From contig NZ_BKZW01000001.1 in the NCBI RefSeq assembly GCF_008974265.1, positions 124,001 through 188,000 on the forward strand: a stretch of DNA of 64,000 nt, given 5' to 3'. Made by a program: the position numbers and the translations under genes. Shown piece by piece: positions 18,626 through 29,100 of this stretch. Position 1 is the first letter of the stretch; every line of letters starts with the position of its first letter. The stretch is from Dictyobacter vulcani (GTDB taxonomy: Bacteria > Chloroflexota > Ktedonobacteria > Ktedonobacterales > Ktedonobacteraceae). The notes beneath the pieces are model-generated. The model saw only the letters and a list, made by a program, of their open reading frames with translations. It did not search any database and was not told where the DNA came from.

Positions 18626-19720
18626 TTATATTCTCGCTTACTGCTACGCAATAGAAATAAGAAAAAAGGCGCACCAACCAGAGCGGTAAAGACACCAACA
18701 GGAACCACCGTTGGGGCCAGCAGTACGCGAGCAAGCATATCTGCCAGGGTCAAGAAAATCGCTCCCCCAGCGCGGATGCTGGTAGTAATGTACGATGGCG
18801 GGGCCCGAGGAGCAGGCGCATAAAGTGCGGTGTCACCAGACCAACAAAACCAACCAGTCCACTAATCGAGACAGCGGCGGCGGTTAATAGCGAGGCCACA
18901 ATGACAATCAAGAATTTGGTCCATTCAACATGCAAACCTAAATGTGCCGCCGCTTCTTCTCCAGAGCAAAAACATCTAAGCGACCAGCAAGCCTGAAGGA
19001 GAGGAGTAATCCCAGCAACACAATACCAGCCACGATACTCAGCGAGGTCCATCCTACAATGGCAATACCACCTGAGAGCCAGTTATACAATCCAAGGATG
19101 CGTCCAAAGTCATTCGAAGGCCAGAGATTTAAAATCAGCGTCTGGAAGGCCGTTAAAATAGCGTTGACAACCACACCTGCCAGCAACAACATAATGACTG
19201 GCGTCTGACCATCAGAACGTGCCAGTGTATAGACGAAAAGAACGGTCAGCAGAGCCCCGACAAAAGCCAGTACAGGAGTGAGAGGAAACAGGCTTCCATA
19301 GACCGTATCAAGGGGCAGTACAAAGGCAATGGTGGCTCCCAGCGCGGCTCCCGATGAGGTCCCCATAAGATAAGGATCAGCCAGCGGATTGCGTAACATA
19401 CCTTGAAAAAGCGTTCCTGCCACTGCCAGTGCGGCTCCCACCAGGACAGCACCTAAGACTACTGGTAGGCGTACCTGCAAGATAATAACTTCTAACGACG
19501 GATCCCAGGTCACAGGAAAATGGAATAGTGTTGTACTATTCAGCAAGATCTGCACAATAGTAATTATCGGTATGGAAACTGAACCAAAACTGACAGAGGT
19601 CAATATCACAGCGACCAACCCTATCGCCAGACAGCTTAACACAAATGGAGGCAAAACGCGTCGTGGAGACGACGGTGAGGGCGCGGGTGACGCAGACGTT
19701 GGGCGCGTTACCATCTTCAT
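18619..19720 (-). CDS. FecCD/BtuC-type ABC permease, probably for cobalamin (frameshifted)
   Basis: Multi-helix permease with family motifs [39 protein letters not shown] and [18 protein letters not shown]. Two frame breaks are present: one missing base at the CC of 18961-18962 (restores [17 protein letters not shown]) and one at the C5 run of 18764-18768 (restores [17 protein letters not shown]). The C-terminus [18 protein letters not shown] is typical. Restored length is about 367 residues. Start ATG 19720 (MKMVTRP) is chosen because the longer frame to 19813 lacks an ATG start. The stop at 18619 overlaps the ATPase start. Expression is probably repressed by adenosylcobalamin through the riboswitch upstream. 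Confidence 0.8.
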
Positions 19721-19854
19721 AACTAAATTGCTCACTTTGATTAATAGAGCGAGAAGGAGAGCAATGGCCTGGATGAGCCACCTGGAGGAAAACATTGAGC
19801 GGCATGCACACAATGGTCCTGGTTCACTCCTTTGACGCGAAGGAATGTGAGCCT

Positions 19855-20038
19855 CTCATCGGGCAGGTCTCCTGACTTCCGGAGCATACATTCCCATTCT
19901 TCTCGTACTCAATAAGCACTGAACTGGGATCAAGCTATGTCTGAATCACTTCTCCGGTTACAGTAGCGCGACTGTGTCGGATTTTCACCGACTTCCCTAT
20001 TCTGCCTGGCATACACCAGGCCACCCAATGAAGACACC
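19855..20038 (-). promoter_or_regulatory. Cobalamin riboswitch
   Basis: On the minus strand the RNA contains the conserved core GGGAAGTCGGTGAAAATCCG, the GCTACTGTAACCGG segment (variant of GCCACTG) and the B12 box AAGTCAGGAGACCTGCCCG. All are in the right order and spacing, with a stem GCCTGG/CCAGGC at the 5' side. It lies about 135 nt upstream of the FecCD permease start, as expected for AdoCbl control of a corrinoid transporter. Confidence 0.93.
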
Positions 20039-20312
20039 ATCAATTTTTTTATCTTTAGGAAGAGTATATCGATACCAATCTACAAAGTCAAGCAATTACT
20101 ATGCTCCTAAAATAGAGGAACCTGTACAGAAGGCCAGTTGACAAGTGCCAGATGAAAGGGTGATACTTTTAACAAGAAGAGTAGTCGCCCTGGCACAATA
20201 AAACTTTTTTTATACAACGTTTGAGATGCAGGGGAAGGAACCGACCACTGCGTTCGGCGCTGAGCCAATGGAGTTCCTATGTTTTGTATGTTTCCACTTG
20301 AAGGACTAATAA

Positions 20313-20948
20313 ATGGCGATTGAAAAAGAACTTTTCAGGCAAGTAATGGGGCGCTTTGCTACCGGTGTTACGGTTGTCACAACAAATAGCAATGGGGTCC
20401 TTGCTGGCCTTACTGTAAATTCATTTTGTTCGGTTTCTTTAAATCCACCTCTGGTTCTTATCTGTATTGATAAAAATAGCAATACTCTCCCTCTTTTAAG
20501 AGAAAGTAAGATCTTCGCAGTCAATATGTTGACGAAGGCCCAGGAGGAATGGTCACGCGGCTTTGCGACAAATAGCCCGGAACGCTTTGAACATTTCTGT
20601 CATGCTCCACATTATACTGTCGCAACTGGCGCTCCTATCATTACGGATGTATTAGCATTTATCGACGCAAGGATCGTGGCAGAATATCCCGGTGGGGATC
20701 ATGTGATCTTTATTGGTCAGGTTGAAGCGATGGGTACACCTCAACAGACAGCATTTGTAGATAGCGAGGGTCGCACTGAAAATAATATTCCAGCTGTGAA
20801 CAATAATGGCAAACATACACACCATGAAGAAGATCCGCTGCTCTATTATGGTGGGCAGTATCGACATATAACAAAATTGTTCCATGAGCCGAGCTTAGTT
20901 GAAGAATATCACGAGGGAAATCTTGAAGAGCCAGCCCGCGGTAGATAA
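20313..20948 (+). CDS. Flavin reductase family protein (FMN-binding)
   Basis: A split-barrel flavin reductase domain occupies residues 1-150. The start FRQVMGRFATGVTVVTT, then AGLTVNSFCSVSLNPPLVLI, LRESKIFAVNML and GDHVIFIGQVEAM are characteristic of the HpaC/ActVB group, which supplies reduced flavin to monooxygenases. The C-terminal 50 residues contain a short His-rich loop (GKHTHHEEDPLLYYGGQY). Length (211) fits variants with an insertion. Its stop overlaps the start of the uracil-DNA glycosylase gene, so the two are probably co-transcribed although their functions are unrelated. Start ATG 20313 has GAAGGACTAATAA upstream. Confidence 0.85.
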   Translation: MAIEKELFRQVMGRFATGVTVVTTNSNGVLAGLTVNSFCSVSLNPPLVLICIDKNSNTLPLLRESKIFAVNMLTKAQEEWSRGFATNSPERFEHFCHAPHYTVATGAPIITDVLAFIDARIVAEYPGGDHVIFIGQVEAMGTPQQTAFVDSEGRTENNIPAVNNNGKHTHHEEDPLLYYGGQYRHITKLFHEPSLVEEYHEGNLEEPARGR

Positions 20949-21545
20949 GATCGAGGCACTGGCTGATCTACAGCAATGTATTCGTCAGTGCCGTCTCTGC
21001 CAGGCGCGTGGATATATTCCTGTCGCTCATCCGATCGTAAGTGGGCGCGCAAGCGATCGTATCTTGATAATTGGACAGGCACCCGGCCATCGCTCAGTCA
21101 CGCAGGATCGGCCATTTAGCGGGCCTGGAGGACGCATCTTACAATCCTGGTTGGAAATCGCCGGCTTTCCTCCTGGCTATCTCCATGACCATACGTATTT
21201 GAGTTCTCTGACTCGCTGCGATCCAGGTCGCAATCCACGCGGTGGTGGTGATCGCAAACCCTCCCCCCGGAAATAGCCCTCTGCCGTCCATACCTTCATG
21301 CTGAATTGCGCATCTTACAACCAAAGGTCGTCCTGCTGGTTGGCACCATGGCAATCGAAGCATTCTGCGGCAAAATCAAACTTGAGGATTGCATCGGTTC
21401 CTATATTGATGCAGATGGCACGCTTTTCTTACCTCTTCCCCATCCTTCAGGAGTCAGTCGCTGGCTCAATGATCCCGCGCATAAAAAATTGCACCAGCGG
21501 GCCTTGATGCTTCTAGCCGACTGGCGCAATAGATATAATTTGTAA
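20923..21545 (+). CDS. Uracil-DNA glycosylase superfamily protein, Fe-S type (frameshifted)
   Basis: Removes uracil from DNA. CRLCQARG provides the first two cysteines of the iron-sulfur cluster seen in family 4/5 enzymes. IIGQAPGHRS followed by RPFSGPGGRIL is the catalytic/water-activating loop. LPHPSGVSRWLND is the HPSG...W(L/R) motif 2. The frame breaks in the C6 run at 21263-21268; adding one C gives PSPPEIALCRPYLHAELRIL, which also supplies a further cysteine. Restored length is about 207 residues. The chosen start is TTG 20923, 5 nt after GAGGGA and overlapping the flavin reductase stop; TTG 20899 is an alternative. Confidence 0.75.
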
Positions 21546-21607
21546 TTGGTGCTGGTAACACCGAAGCTTAGTGGGATGAATGCATCGGCAACCATCGCAA
21601 CTCACGA

Positions 21608-22027
21608 TCAGTGCTGATGGTGCGAATAGTCCGCTTTATCGGCACGCTGGCGCATATCAAACTCGTGGACGCCCTTTTTCAGTGTACCTAACGCCAGAGT
21701 AGCGCAGGTTGGACGTGTCATCACGATTTCGCGACCCAGTTGATCCATCAGATCCTCAAAGGTCACGTTTTCGATTTCCTCGGCACTCATGCCTTGTACC
21801 ATCTCAGTCACATACGAAGCAGCGGCGCGACTAATGGTGCAACCGGTACCATCCCAGGCAATCTCTTGCACTTTGCCATCCTCACCAAAACGTGCCTGCA
21901 TGGTAATCACATCGGCGCAACCAGGATTACCACCATTCAGATTGACATCAGGATGCTCAATTTCACCTTGATTGCGTGGATTTTCATAATGATCTAGCAG
22001 AAAGTCAATGGCTTCTTGACGATTCAT
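21608..22027 (-). CDS. sufU: SufU-type iron-sulfur cluster assembly scaffold
   Basis: IscU/NifU-like scaffold of 139 residues. The three cluster/zinc-binding cysteines are in NPGCADVI, GTGCTISRAAAS and RPTCATLALG, and the insertion between the second and third (MSAEEIENVTFEDL) is typical of SufU rather than IscU. The N-terminus DFLLDHYENPRNQG fits. Start ATG 22027 has a strong GAGGAGAAGAT; the frame is open further upstream to 22126 but without homology. Other suf genes are not in the window. It lies 170 bp downstream of recD2 on the same strand. Confidence 0.88.
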   Translation of the reverse strand: MNRQEAIDFLLDHYENPRNQGEIEHPDVNLNGGNPGCADVITMQARFGEDGKVQEIAWDGTGCTISRAAASYVTEMVQGMSAEEIENVTFEDLMDQLGREIVMTRPTCATLALGTLKKGVHEFDMRQRADKADYSHHQH

Positions 22028-22196
22028 ATCTTCTCCTCTTTGGAGGGGTTTAGTATCAGGTCTTCCAAAGTGCACCCCACTCCGTTCACCAATTATAACA
22101 TTCAATCCAAAATGCTGATATGGCAATGCACAACGTTTTTACATTCTTTTAGTAAAAACACAATCGAGAGGGAACTTTATTCCAATCTGAGTCAGG

Positions 22197-24508
22197 CTAA
22201 CCTGATATTTGTATGGGATTGCGACGTAGTTCCAGTAAGCGTTCAGCCAGACCAGTATTACGCAATGCCACGCGATCATTATGGACAGCATATTCCAGAG
22301 CGGATGGCTGACCAACGATGACACAGAAGCGTTTGGCACGAGTAATAGCTGTATACAGCAGGTTACGTTGTAGCAACATGCGGTGTTCACGCACCAGTGG
22401 TAAAACGACAGCAGGATATTCGCTGCCCTGGCTCTTATGAACAGTCACGGCATAGGCCAGCACCAGTTCGTCCAGTTCATGAAAGTCATACTCGACCAGT
22501 AGCGGTCCAGCCTCTTCAGCAAACTCTACTTTGACCACGAGATTTTCGCGATCAATGCGCCGAATAAAGCCAACGTCACCATTAAAGACCCCTTTGTCGT
22601 AGTTGTTTCTGGTTTGCATCACTTTATCCCCCACACGAAAGAGTCGATCACCCCACTCAACCTGTGCTGACGCTGAAGGATTCAATTGTTCTTGCAGGCG
22701 TTCATTCAGTAGTTTGACGCCAACGGCCCTTTGTACATAGGGGCTAACACCTGGATATCTGAGATAGGATTAAAGTGATATTTCGCCGGTAGCCGTCGCT
22801 GCACGAGATCTAAAACCAGTTGCTGAGCCCGGAAAGGATCTTCTTCCTTCATAAAAAAGAAGTCGCTATGGGCTTCAATTTTAGGCGTAGGCACAATACC
22901 TTGATTAATCTGGTGGGCGGTCACAACTATGCGGCTTTGCTGAGCCTGACGAAATAGATCAGTCAGGCGGACGGCTGGAATGGCCTGGCTACGTAAAAGG
23001 TCGCGCAGAACGTTTCCAGGTCCCACTGATGGCAATTGATCGGCATCACCCACCAGTAAAAGGTGGCTGGTACGCGGCAGAGCCTTGAGCAGATGATAGA
23101 AGAGGAGAATATCCACCATTGAGAACTCATCAATGATGACGAATTGAAACGGTAGAGGATTCTCTTCGTTGCGTTGATAACTATTGTCGTGTGGGGCATA
23201 TTCCAACAGTCGGTGCAGGGTTTTGGCCTGCACACCAGTAGCCTCCGTTAGCCGCTTCGCTGCACGTCCGGTAGGGGCCGCCAGTGCAACGTCGACTTTG
23301 CGCGTACGCAACAGCATCAGCAAAGCCCGCAATGAGGTGGATTTACCCGTACCAGGACCTCCTGTAAGAATCGAGACTTTTTGCTGATATCCGACCTGCA
23401 CTGCTTCTCGCTGCCGCTCGGTCAATTCCATCTTACGTTGCTGACTGAGACGCTCAAAGACGATTTCCCATTGCTTTTGTGAGGTAGGTGGCAGACAACT
23501 GGGCGCGTTGCGTAGTATACGCAATAAGCGCATTGAACCATTTTCGGCATACCAGAAAGGTCCAAAATAGATGCGCGACTCCAGTGCACTGGACGACTCT
23601 AACGTATCAGCGTCATCTTCACCTATCTCCTCTGAGGTAGTTCCTGGTTTTTTTTCGCTTGCCATTGGTTCCAATGATGAAGTTGGTGGCTCAATAAACA
23701 CATCTTGCTCCGAATGCAATTGTTCCATTGCACCCTGGAGAGTCTCAGAAGGTACTTCGAGAATATGTGCAGCACGGCGAATGAGATCGCTCTCCAGGAG
23801 AAAACAGTGGCCATCTTCGTTGGCTGCCTGTGTCAAAACATACTTCAAGCCCGTCGCGAGCCGCGCCAGACTATCCTGTGGCAAACCTAACTTTACAGCA
23901 ATATCGTCTGCTGTGCGGAAGCCAATCCCACTGACGTGATCTGCCAGTTGATAGGGATTCTCGCGCACCACACGAATCGACTCACGGCCATATTCTTTGT
24001 AGATCCGCGTGGCTACGCTCATCGAGACTTCATGCGACTGCAAAAATAAATGGAGTTCTTTGACATCTTCCTGCTCCAGCCAGGCTTTCTCAATGCGCTC
24101 ACAATCCTTGCTGCTAATCCCTTTGACCTGCGTCAACAGCTCTGGTTGCTGCTCAATAATGGCCAGCGTCTGTTCACCAAAATGATCGACAATCGCCTGT
24201 GCCTTCTTAGGCCCAATCCCTTTGATAAAGCCTGAACTGAGGTAACGCACCATACCTTCAGTAGAAGCGGGCAGGCGTTGCACAAAACTCGTAACTTTCA
24301 GTTGACGACCATACCGTGGATCGCTCTCCCATTCCCCTTCCAGGGACAACAATTCGCCAGGGTGAATACCAGGTAACACGCCTACGATTGTTGTTAAATC
24401 ATCGCGAAAAAGGCGTCCGCGATCATTTAAACGAAAACGGGCTACAGTATACTGATTTTCTTCATTGTGGAAAACGATATTTTCAACTGAACCTTCAAGT
24501 TTTGGCAT
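22197..24508 (-). CDS. recD2: RecD2-type ATP-dependent DNA helicase (frameshifted)
   Basis: Superfamily 1B 5'-3' helicase without RecBC. An N-terminal OB-like region (VENIVFHNEENQYTVARFRL) is followed by helix-hairpin-helix repeats (GIGPKKAQAIVDHFGE). Walker A is GGPGTGKST, then VALAAPTGRAAKRL (motif Ia), FVIIDEFSMVD (Walker B) and LLVGDADQLPSVGPG (motif III). C-terminal motifs are YAVTVHKSQGSEYPAV (V) and LLYTAITRAKRF (VI). The frame breaks near 22725-22728; one extra base yields APMYKGPVGVKLLNERLQEQ and joins the halves, giving about 770 residues. It has about 60 acidic residues inserted before the ATPase core (EEIGEDDADTLESS region). Confidence 0.85.
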
Positions 24509-24973
24509 AGATCAAATTTCTTTTTCTTTCTAACAGCAAGAAAATACATAGCTATCCAATTGCATTCCCAGATCCAGGCAGCCCTTGCCTTTTCTCGCGG
24601 CAGCCATACACAGCAATTGCTTATTCTTTTTTGGGCAATCGAAGTGGCAAAGAACTTCAGGAGTAAATGATTACTCTAGTGTACCACCAACTTGAGCATC
24701 TATCTACGCGATACCGATCATTACAAAGAGATTTTCCTGTGTCTTTCCCTATGAAAACTATACCACCTGCTGGTGCCTTCTTACTACCAGCAAAGTGGCG
24801 ATATAGTCAGGTACTACTGCCGAATTTCGAATTTAGGATCGATTGTTACCTCTACTCCTGCTATACTGCCAGAGATGTGATCAATCAGGACTTCCCAATC
24901 CTGAAAATTTACCATCAATCGAAAAATCGTAGTCAAAGCGACTCTTACTTCAACAAAAATAAAGGAGCAAAAA
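24509..24973. other. Intergenic region without supported gene
   Basis: 465 bp between recD2 (minus) and the VOC gene (plus). The 119-codon frame at 24667 overlaps the VOC start and has no motif. The final GGAG at 24963-24966 is the VOC ribosome-binding site. No convincing promoter pair was found. Confidence 0.5.
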
Positions 24974-25381
24974 ATGAAACTTATCTGTGTTCGTCTGCTG
25001 GTCAGCGATTTTGCCGCCTCACTTAAATTCTGGCGAGATGTTGTTGAATTACCAGTGAGCTATAGCGATGAGAGCATGGGCTATGCACACTTCAAACTGG
25101 GAGAGACAGGGATTGAACTCATGAGCCGGGATGAGTTTGTGAACTCTATTGGTGAAGTCCCTGCCACAAACTCACCTGCCGAGCGTCAGGTCGTACTCAA
25201 TGTCCAGGTCGATGATGTGGACGCGACTTATGCCCGACTGGTTGAGCGCGGCGCGACTTCCGTGTTTGCGCCTCAAGACCGTCCGGCCTGGGGAGCCCGC
25301 ACGGCCCACCTGAGTGATCCTGATGGACACCTGTTAGAAATTTATACGTCATTGAGCGAGAACAATATACCGACGGCGTAG
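24974..25381 (+). CDS. VOC family (glyoxalase/bleomycin-resistance fold) protein
   Basis: A 135-residue vicinal-oxygen-chelate protein. The two paired beta-alpha-beta-beta-beta units are visible: LICVRLLVSDFAASLKFWRD with YAHFKLGETGIELM, and VVLNVQVDDVDATYARLVER with GARTAHLSDPDGHLLEIYTS. The C-terminal PDGHLLEIY motif carries the usual metal-ligand glutamate; a metal-binding His near the N-terminus is absent (Val/Arg there). This is common in subfamilies without glyoxalase activity, so substrate and function remain open. Start ATG 24974 follows AAAGGAGCAAAAA. Confidence 0.85.
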   Translation: MKLICVRLLVSDFAASLKFWRDVVELPVSYSDESMGYAHFKLGETGIELMSRDEFVNSIGEVPATNSPAERQVVLNVQVDDVDATYARLVERGATSVFAPQDRPAWGARTAHLSDPDGHLLEIYTSLSENNIPTA

Positions 25382-25459
25382 CCATACATTCAATTACATT
25401 GATTATGCTCCCCCACGAGATAGGTGGATAGTGTCCAAACAGTCTAAAGATAATTATTT

Positions 25460-25484
25460 GGGAGCTGTATCTGGAACAGCTCCC
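25460..25484. terminator. Terminator hairpin between convergent genes
   Basis: GGGAGCTGT and ACAGCTCCC arms lie between the VOC stop (25381) and the minus-strand gene ending at or near 25493-25521. A/T-rich sequence flanks both sides. Confidence 0.6.
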
Positions 25485-25520
25485 AATATGGCTTAAAAAT
25501 CAGCAAACGGCATCATTGTA

Positions 25521-25973
25521 TCAAAATTGCCAGCCCCGGCAGTTCTTTACAAAACCAAACTTTGCTGCATAGTCAATTGCAGCATAAATCATTTGCTGCG
25601 CCAACTCAAGTGAACATGGTTGCATCTCCATACGCGATTGGAAACGCTCCATTTCTCTCTCATAATCCCGCTGTGAATAATCTGTACGTACAAACGTATT
25701 CTTCAGGCCCAGACACAACTTATCCACCAGGTATGAACCAAAACAAATTCTTCGATCCAACTGGGTGCGGGCAATAATAATCTGCACCAGACCAGGAGCA
25801 TCTTGTTGCCAGCTCTGGCTAATCCAACATTCCAATAAGGGTAACGAGCGTGCCTCGCGTAGCATGCCTTCTTTCGAAAAGGTCAGGTTGGCTTTTGCTG
25901 ACACTTTGTGCTGGGCAGCTTTTTTGCGCTTTTTCATCACAGCTTTTTGCTGCTTTTTTGGATCCTGCGGCAT
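25521..25973 (-). CDS. Conserved hypothetical protein, about 150-160 aa, C-terminus uncertain
   Basis: A very basic N-terminus (KKQQKAVMKKRKKAAQHK) is followed by a compact helical domain with RSLPLLECWISQSWQQDA, VQIIIARTQLDRRICFGSYL and ELAQQMIYAAIDYAAKFGF. Cysteines occur at CWI, CFG, CLG and CSL. The current end (VKNCRGWQF) looks wrong: neighbouring frames give KELPGL and NFDTMMPFADF with a stop at 25493, so one or two bases are probably missing. No function is recognised. Start ATG 25973 follows GGGAGGAAATAT. A perfect 22-bp palindrome lies about 30 bp upstream. Confidence 0.6.
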   Translation of the reverse strand: MPQDPKKQQKAVMKKRKKAAQHKVSAKANLTFSKEGMLREARSLPLLECWISQSWQQDAPGLVQIIIARTQLDRRICFGSYLVDKLCLGLKNTFVRTDYSQRDYEREMERFQSRMEMQPCSLELAQQMIYAAIDYAAKFGFVKNCRGWQF

Positions 25974-26004
25974 ATATTTCCTCCCACTTATCTGAATGGA
26001 TTCT

Positions 26005-26026
26005 AAGTTTGATTATAATCAAACTT
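26005..26026. promoter_or_regulatory. Perfect 22-bp palindrome in a divergent promoter region
   Basis: Half-site AAGTTTGATTA is followed directly by its exact reverse complement. TATAAT occurs in the centre on both strands. The site lies between the divergent genes at 25973 (minus) and 26197 (plus). Confidence 0.55.
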
Positions 26027-26081
26027 CAAACAAGAAACAAATCAGAAATACTGAAATGCTTTAAGCAGATAGGCTATACTA

Positions 26082-26111
26082 TTGTCGGGCTCATATAAAC
26101 TAGGTTATAAT
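26082..26111 (+). promoter_or_regulatory. Probable promoter of the 1455-aa regulator gene
   Basis: TTGTCG (26082-26087), an 18-bp spacer and a perfect TATAAT (26106-26111) lie 86 bp before the start codon at 26197. Confidence 0.5.
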
Positions 26112-26196
26112 AGATCTGATGTCACACATATATCATTTCAGCTATAGCAGGTATTTAGTCAGTTAAATGTGTCTCACAGGCAGATAGGCAAATAAA

Positions 26197-29100
26197 ATGA
26201 CAGGAAAAGTTACCTATCGCCAACAATTCACTCGTTGCGGCAAAGAGCGCTGCCGTAAATGCAAGGAAGGCTCCGGACATGGACCATACTGGTACGCATA
26301 CTGGAGTGAAAATGGGCGTACTGTCAGCAAGTATATCGGGGCGACGTTACCAGATGCGGTGAAACTTGAGCAGGCTTCAGCTAATATGGCTACCTCTATT
26401 TCTTCGTTGTCTTCTCCAACCGCGACACCCGCGCTACGTGTCTATGTGTTGGGCCAGTTTCGTATTGATCGTAAAAATGAAAACGAAGAATGGCAGACCA
26501 TCGATGGACGTCTCTGGCACCGCCGTCGCGCCCGTTCCCTACTGGGTTGCTTACTTAGCAGTCCAAACCGCCGCCTGAGTCGCGAACAGGTAATGGATCA
26601 ACTCTGGCCTGATCTCGAGATCGGGATCGCTGCAAATCGGCTCAATGGCGCTGTACACGAACTTCGACAGATGCTTGAGCCTGACTTAACGCGTCCAGCA
26701 GATTCACGCCTGCTTCGTCTGGAACGAGATGTCCTGGGACTGGCCGGTCATCAGGATATCTGGGTGGATGCTGAAGCTTTCGAGAACTTGATCAAAGAAG
26801 CAGATACATCTACCGATCCAGTGCGCATCCGACAACTACAAGAAGAGGCGGCAGAACTTTATCGTGGTAGTTATTTATTAGAGGAACTGTATTCAGAATG
26901 GGCTGCCCAACGTCGAGATGCGTTGCATCGTGGCTGGGTGGGCCTTTTGCTTAATTTAGCGCAGACCCAGGCCGAACATGAGGAATACGTCAGTGCGATT
27001 GAAACTCTGGATCGGCTACGCACGGCAGATCCTACGAATGAAACAGCACTTCAACATTTGATGATGCTTTTGACACAACGAGATCGCCGTGGGGAAGCAC
27101 TCCAAATCTATCGCCAGCATGAAACGTTATTACAACGAGATTATGAAGGCGAACCTCTACCAGAAACAACAGAGCTTTATGAAAAATTGCGCAAAGGCCA
27201 TGTGCCTACACACTACACGCAAAAAATAGAGCCAGTCGCGCCTGTCCCGGAACCTCAAGCCGCGCCATCATCACCAGATGTATCTTTTACACGTCCAACA
27301 TTTCAACTGGGTCGTCACTATCAAAATCCCTTGATCGGACGTGAACGCGAGTTCCATACGATCCGTCAGGTTATGGATTCTGTTCAGAAACAAACGGCAA
27401 CAGCCACCACTCAACCATCAACCGAACAACATTATCCAATCACTGCAACCAGTTTACGTACACGACATCCCCACTTTATTTTATTGCGTGGTGAACCAGG
27501 CATCGGCAAAACGCGCCTGGCGGAAGAAATCAGTCTGGAAGCATATAAAGACGGTTGGACTGTGGCCTGGAGTCGCTCTTATGAGCAGGAAAGCTCGATT
27601 CCTTATCACCCCTGGACCGATCTGTTACGTACTCTTTTTAAAAGCACATCGGCATTTGCGGATCTTGTAAAACGTAGAAATGAGACGCCAACTGATACTA
27701 TTATTCGCGAATGGGCAACATCGCCCCTCAAATTAGAACGTTTGAGTGCCCTGTTGCCCGACCTGGAAATCTTCCGCCAATCCAATAGCGCGAACATGTC
27801 TGCAGTTCCTATCTCACATGAACAAGAACGGCTAAACCTCTGGGAAGCCGCTCTGGGATTAATCAGTGGATTCAGCAAACAACATCCACTTCTCCTGGTC
27901 CTGGATGATCTACACTGGGCTGATGATAGCAGTATTGATTTACTCACATACTTGATTCATCATCTTCAGGATCAACCAGTACTCTTAATCGGGACCTGCC
28001 GCGATGCAGAACTTACCCCGCAACATAAACTACGTTCATTGATCGCTGATCTCCAACGTGAAAAAGCAGTGGTGGTTGTTCCGGTACTTCCACTTACGTC
28101 TACTCAAATTGCTACTCTTGTGGCACATGTGCCACAGGATTTAGTCGAAAGTATTCAAAATCAAGCGGCTGGTAATCCATTTTTTGCGGAAGAATTAGCG
28201 CGTTATGTCGATACGACCAATAAGGATACTGACCAGGACCTCCTCTTGAATCCATTGCCTGACTATAAATTGGCGAACTCAAATGGTCCGGCTTATCGTG
28301 CACACACCTCAACCATAAAAACTTCAAATCAACCTGACAATGAACTCAATCGCCCGACTGTCTCATTACCTGAAGCAATCGCTGCTGTATTGGAGCGTCG
28401 ACTAGACCGACTCAGTCCCGGATGTCGACAATTGCTGGGTAAGGCAACAGTTATTGGTGGATCGTTTGAACTGCTCCAGTTGCTACCTATGGCAAATGAT
28501 GCGGATGAAGATACAGTCCTGGATTTGCTTGACGAAGCGCTGAACGCTGGTCTATTGATTGAAGAAGGCACCGGCGCACATATCACTTACCATTTCTGGC
28601 ATCCATTAATTATCAGCCATCTTTATAGTCGCCTCTCAGCTGCACGTAGGGCTCAGCTACATCGACGAGCGGCCGAGGCAATCAAAAACACCTCAGGTAC
28701 TCAACCTGAGAAAGTAGCTGCCACGATCGTCTACCATCTAAGCAAAGGTGGTGGCGATCCAGAAACCTTAGCCTATTATTCTGAGTTTGCTGGTAATCAA
28801 GCCTATTCCTTAGCAGCTTATACTGAAGCACAGCAATACTATAGCCTGGTCTTTCAAGCGCTAAGCGGCAATGACTTTACCATGGCAGCTCATATTGATA
28901 TTCATGCATATATCCAGCAAATCATTCATAAGGATATTGAGCAACTCCGCTTTGATGAGCCCCTCCATCTCTGCCGTATCCTGGAACGTATTGCTGAATG
29001 TAGTATTGTCCTTGGCAATTTTGTTGAAGGACGTCAGGTGTATGAATATATACTCCTTTTACGTACCAGCACTCGTTTCCAAAGCTATTTGACCAGAGAT

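Noticed and set aside
24667..25026. 119-codon open frame on the plus strand
   Set aside because: Overlaps the start of the VOC gene, has no homology-like pattern and no Shine-Dalgarno.
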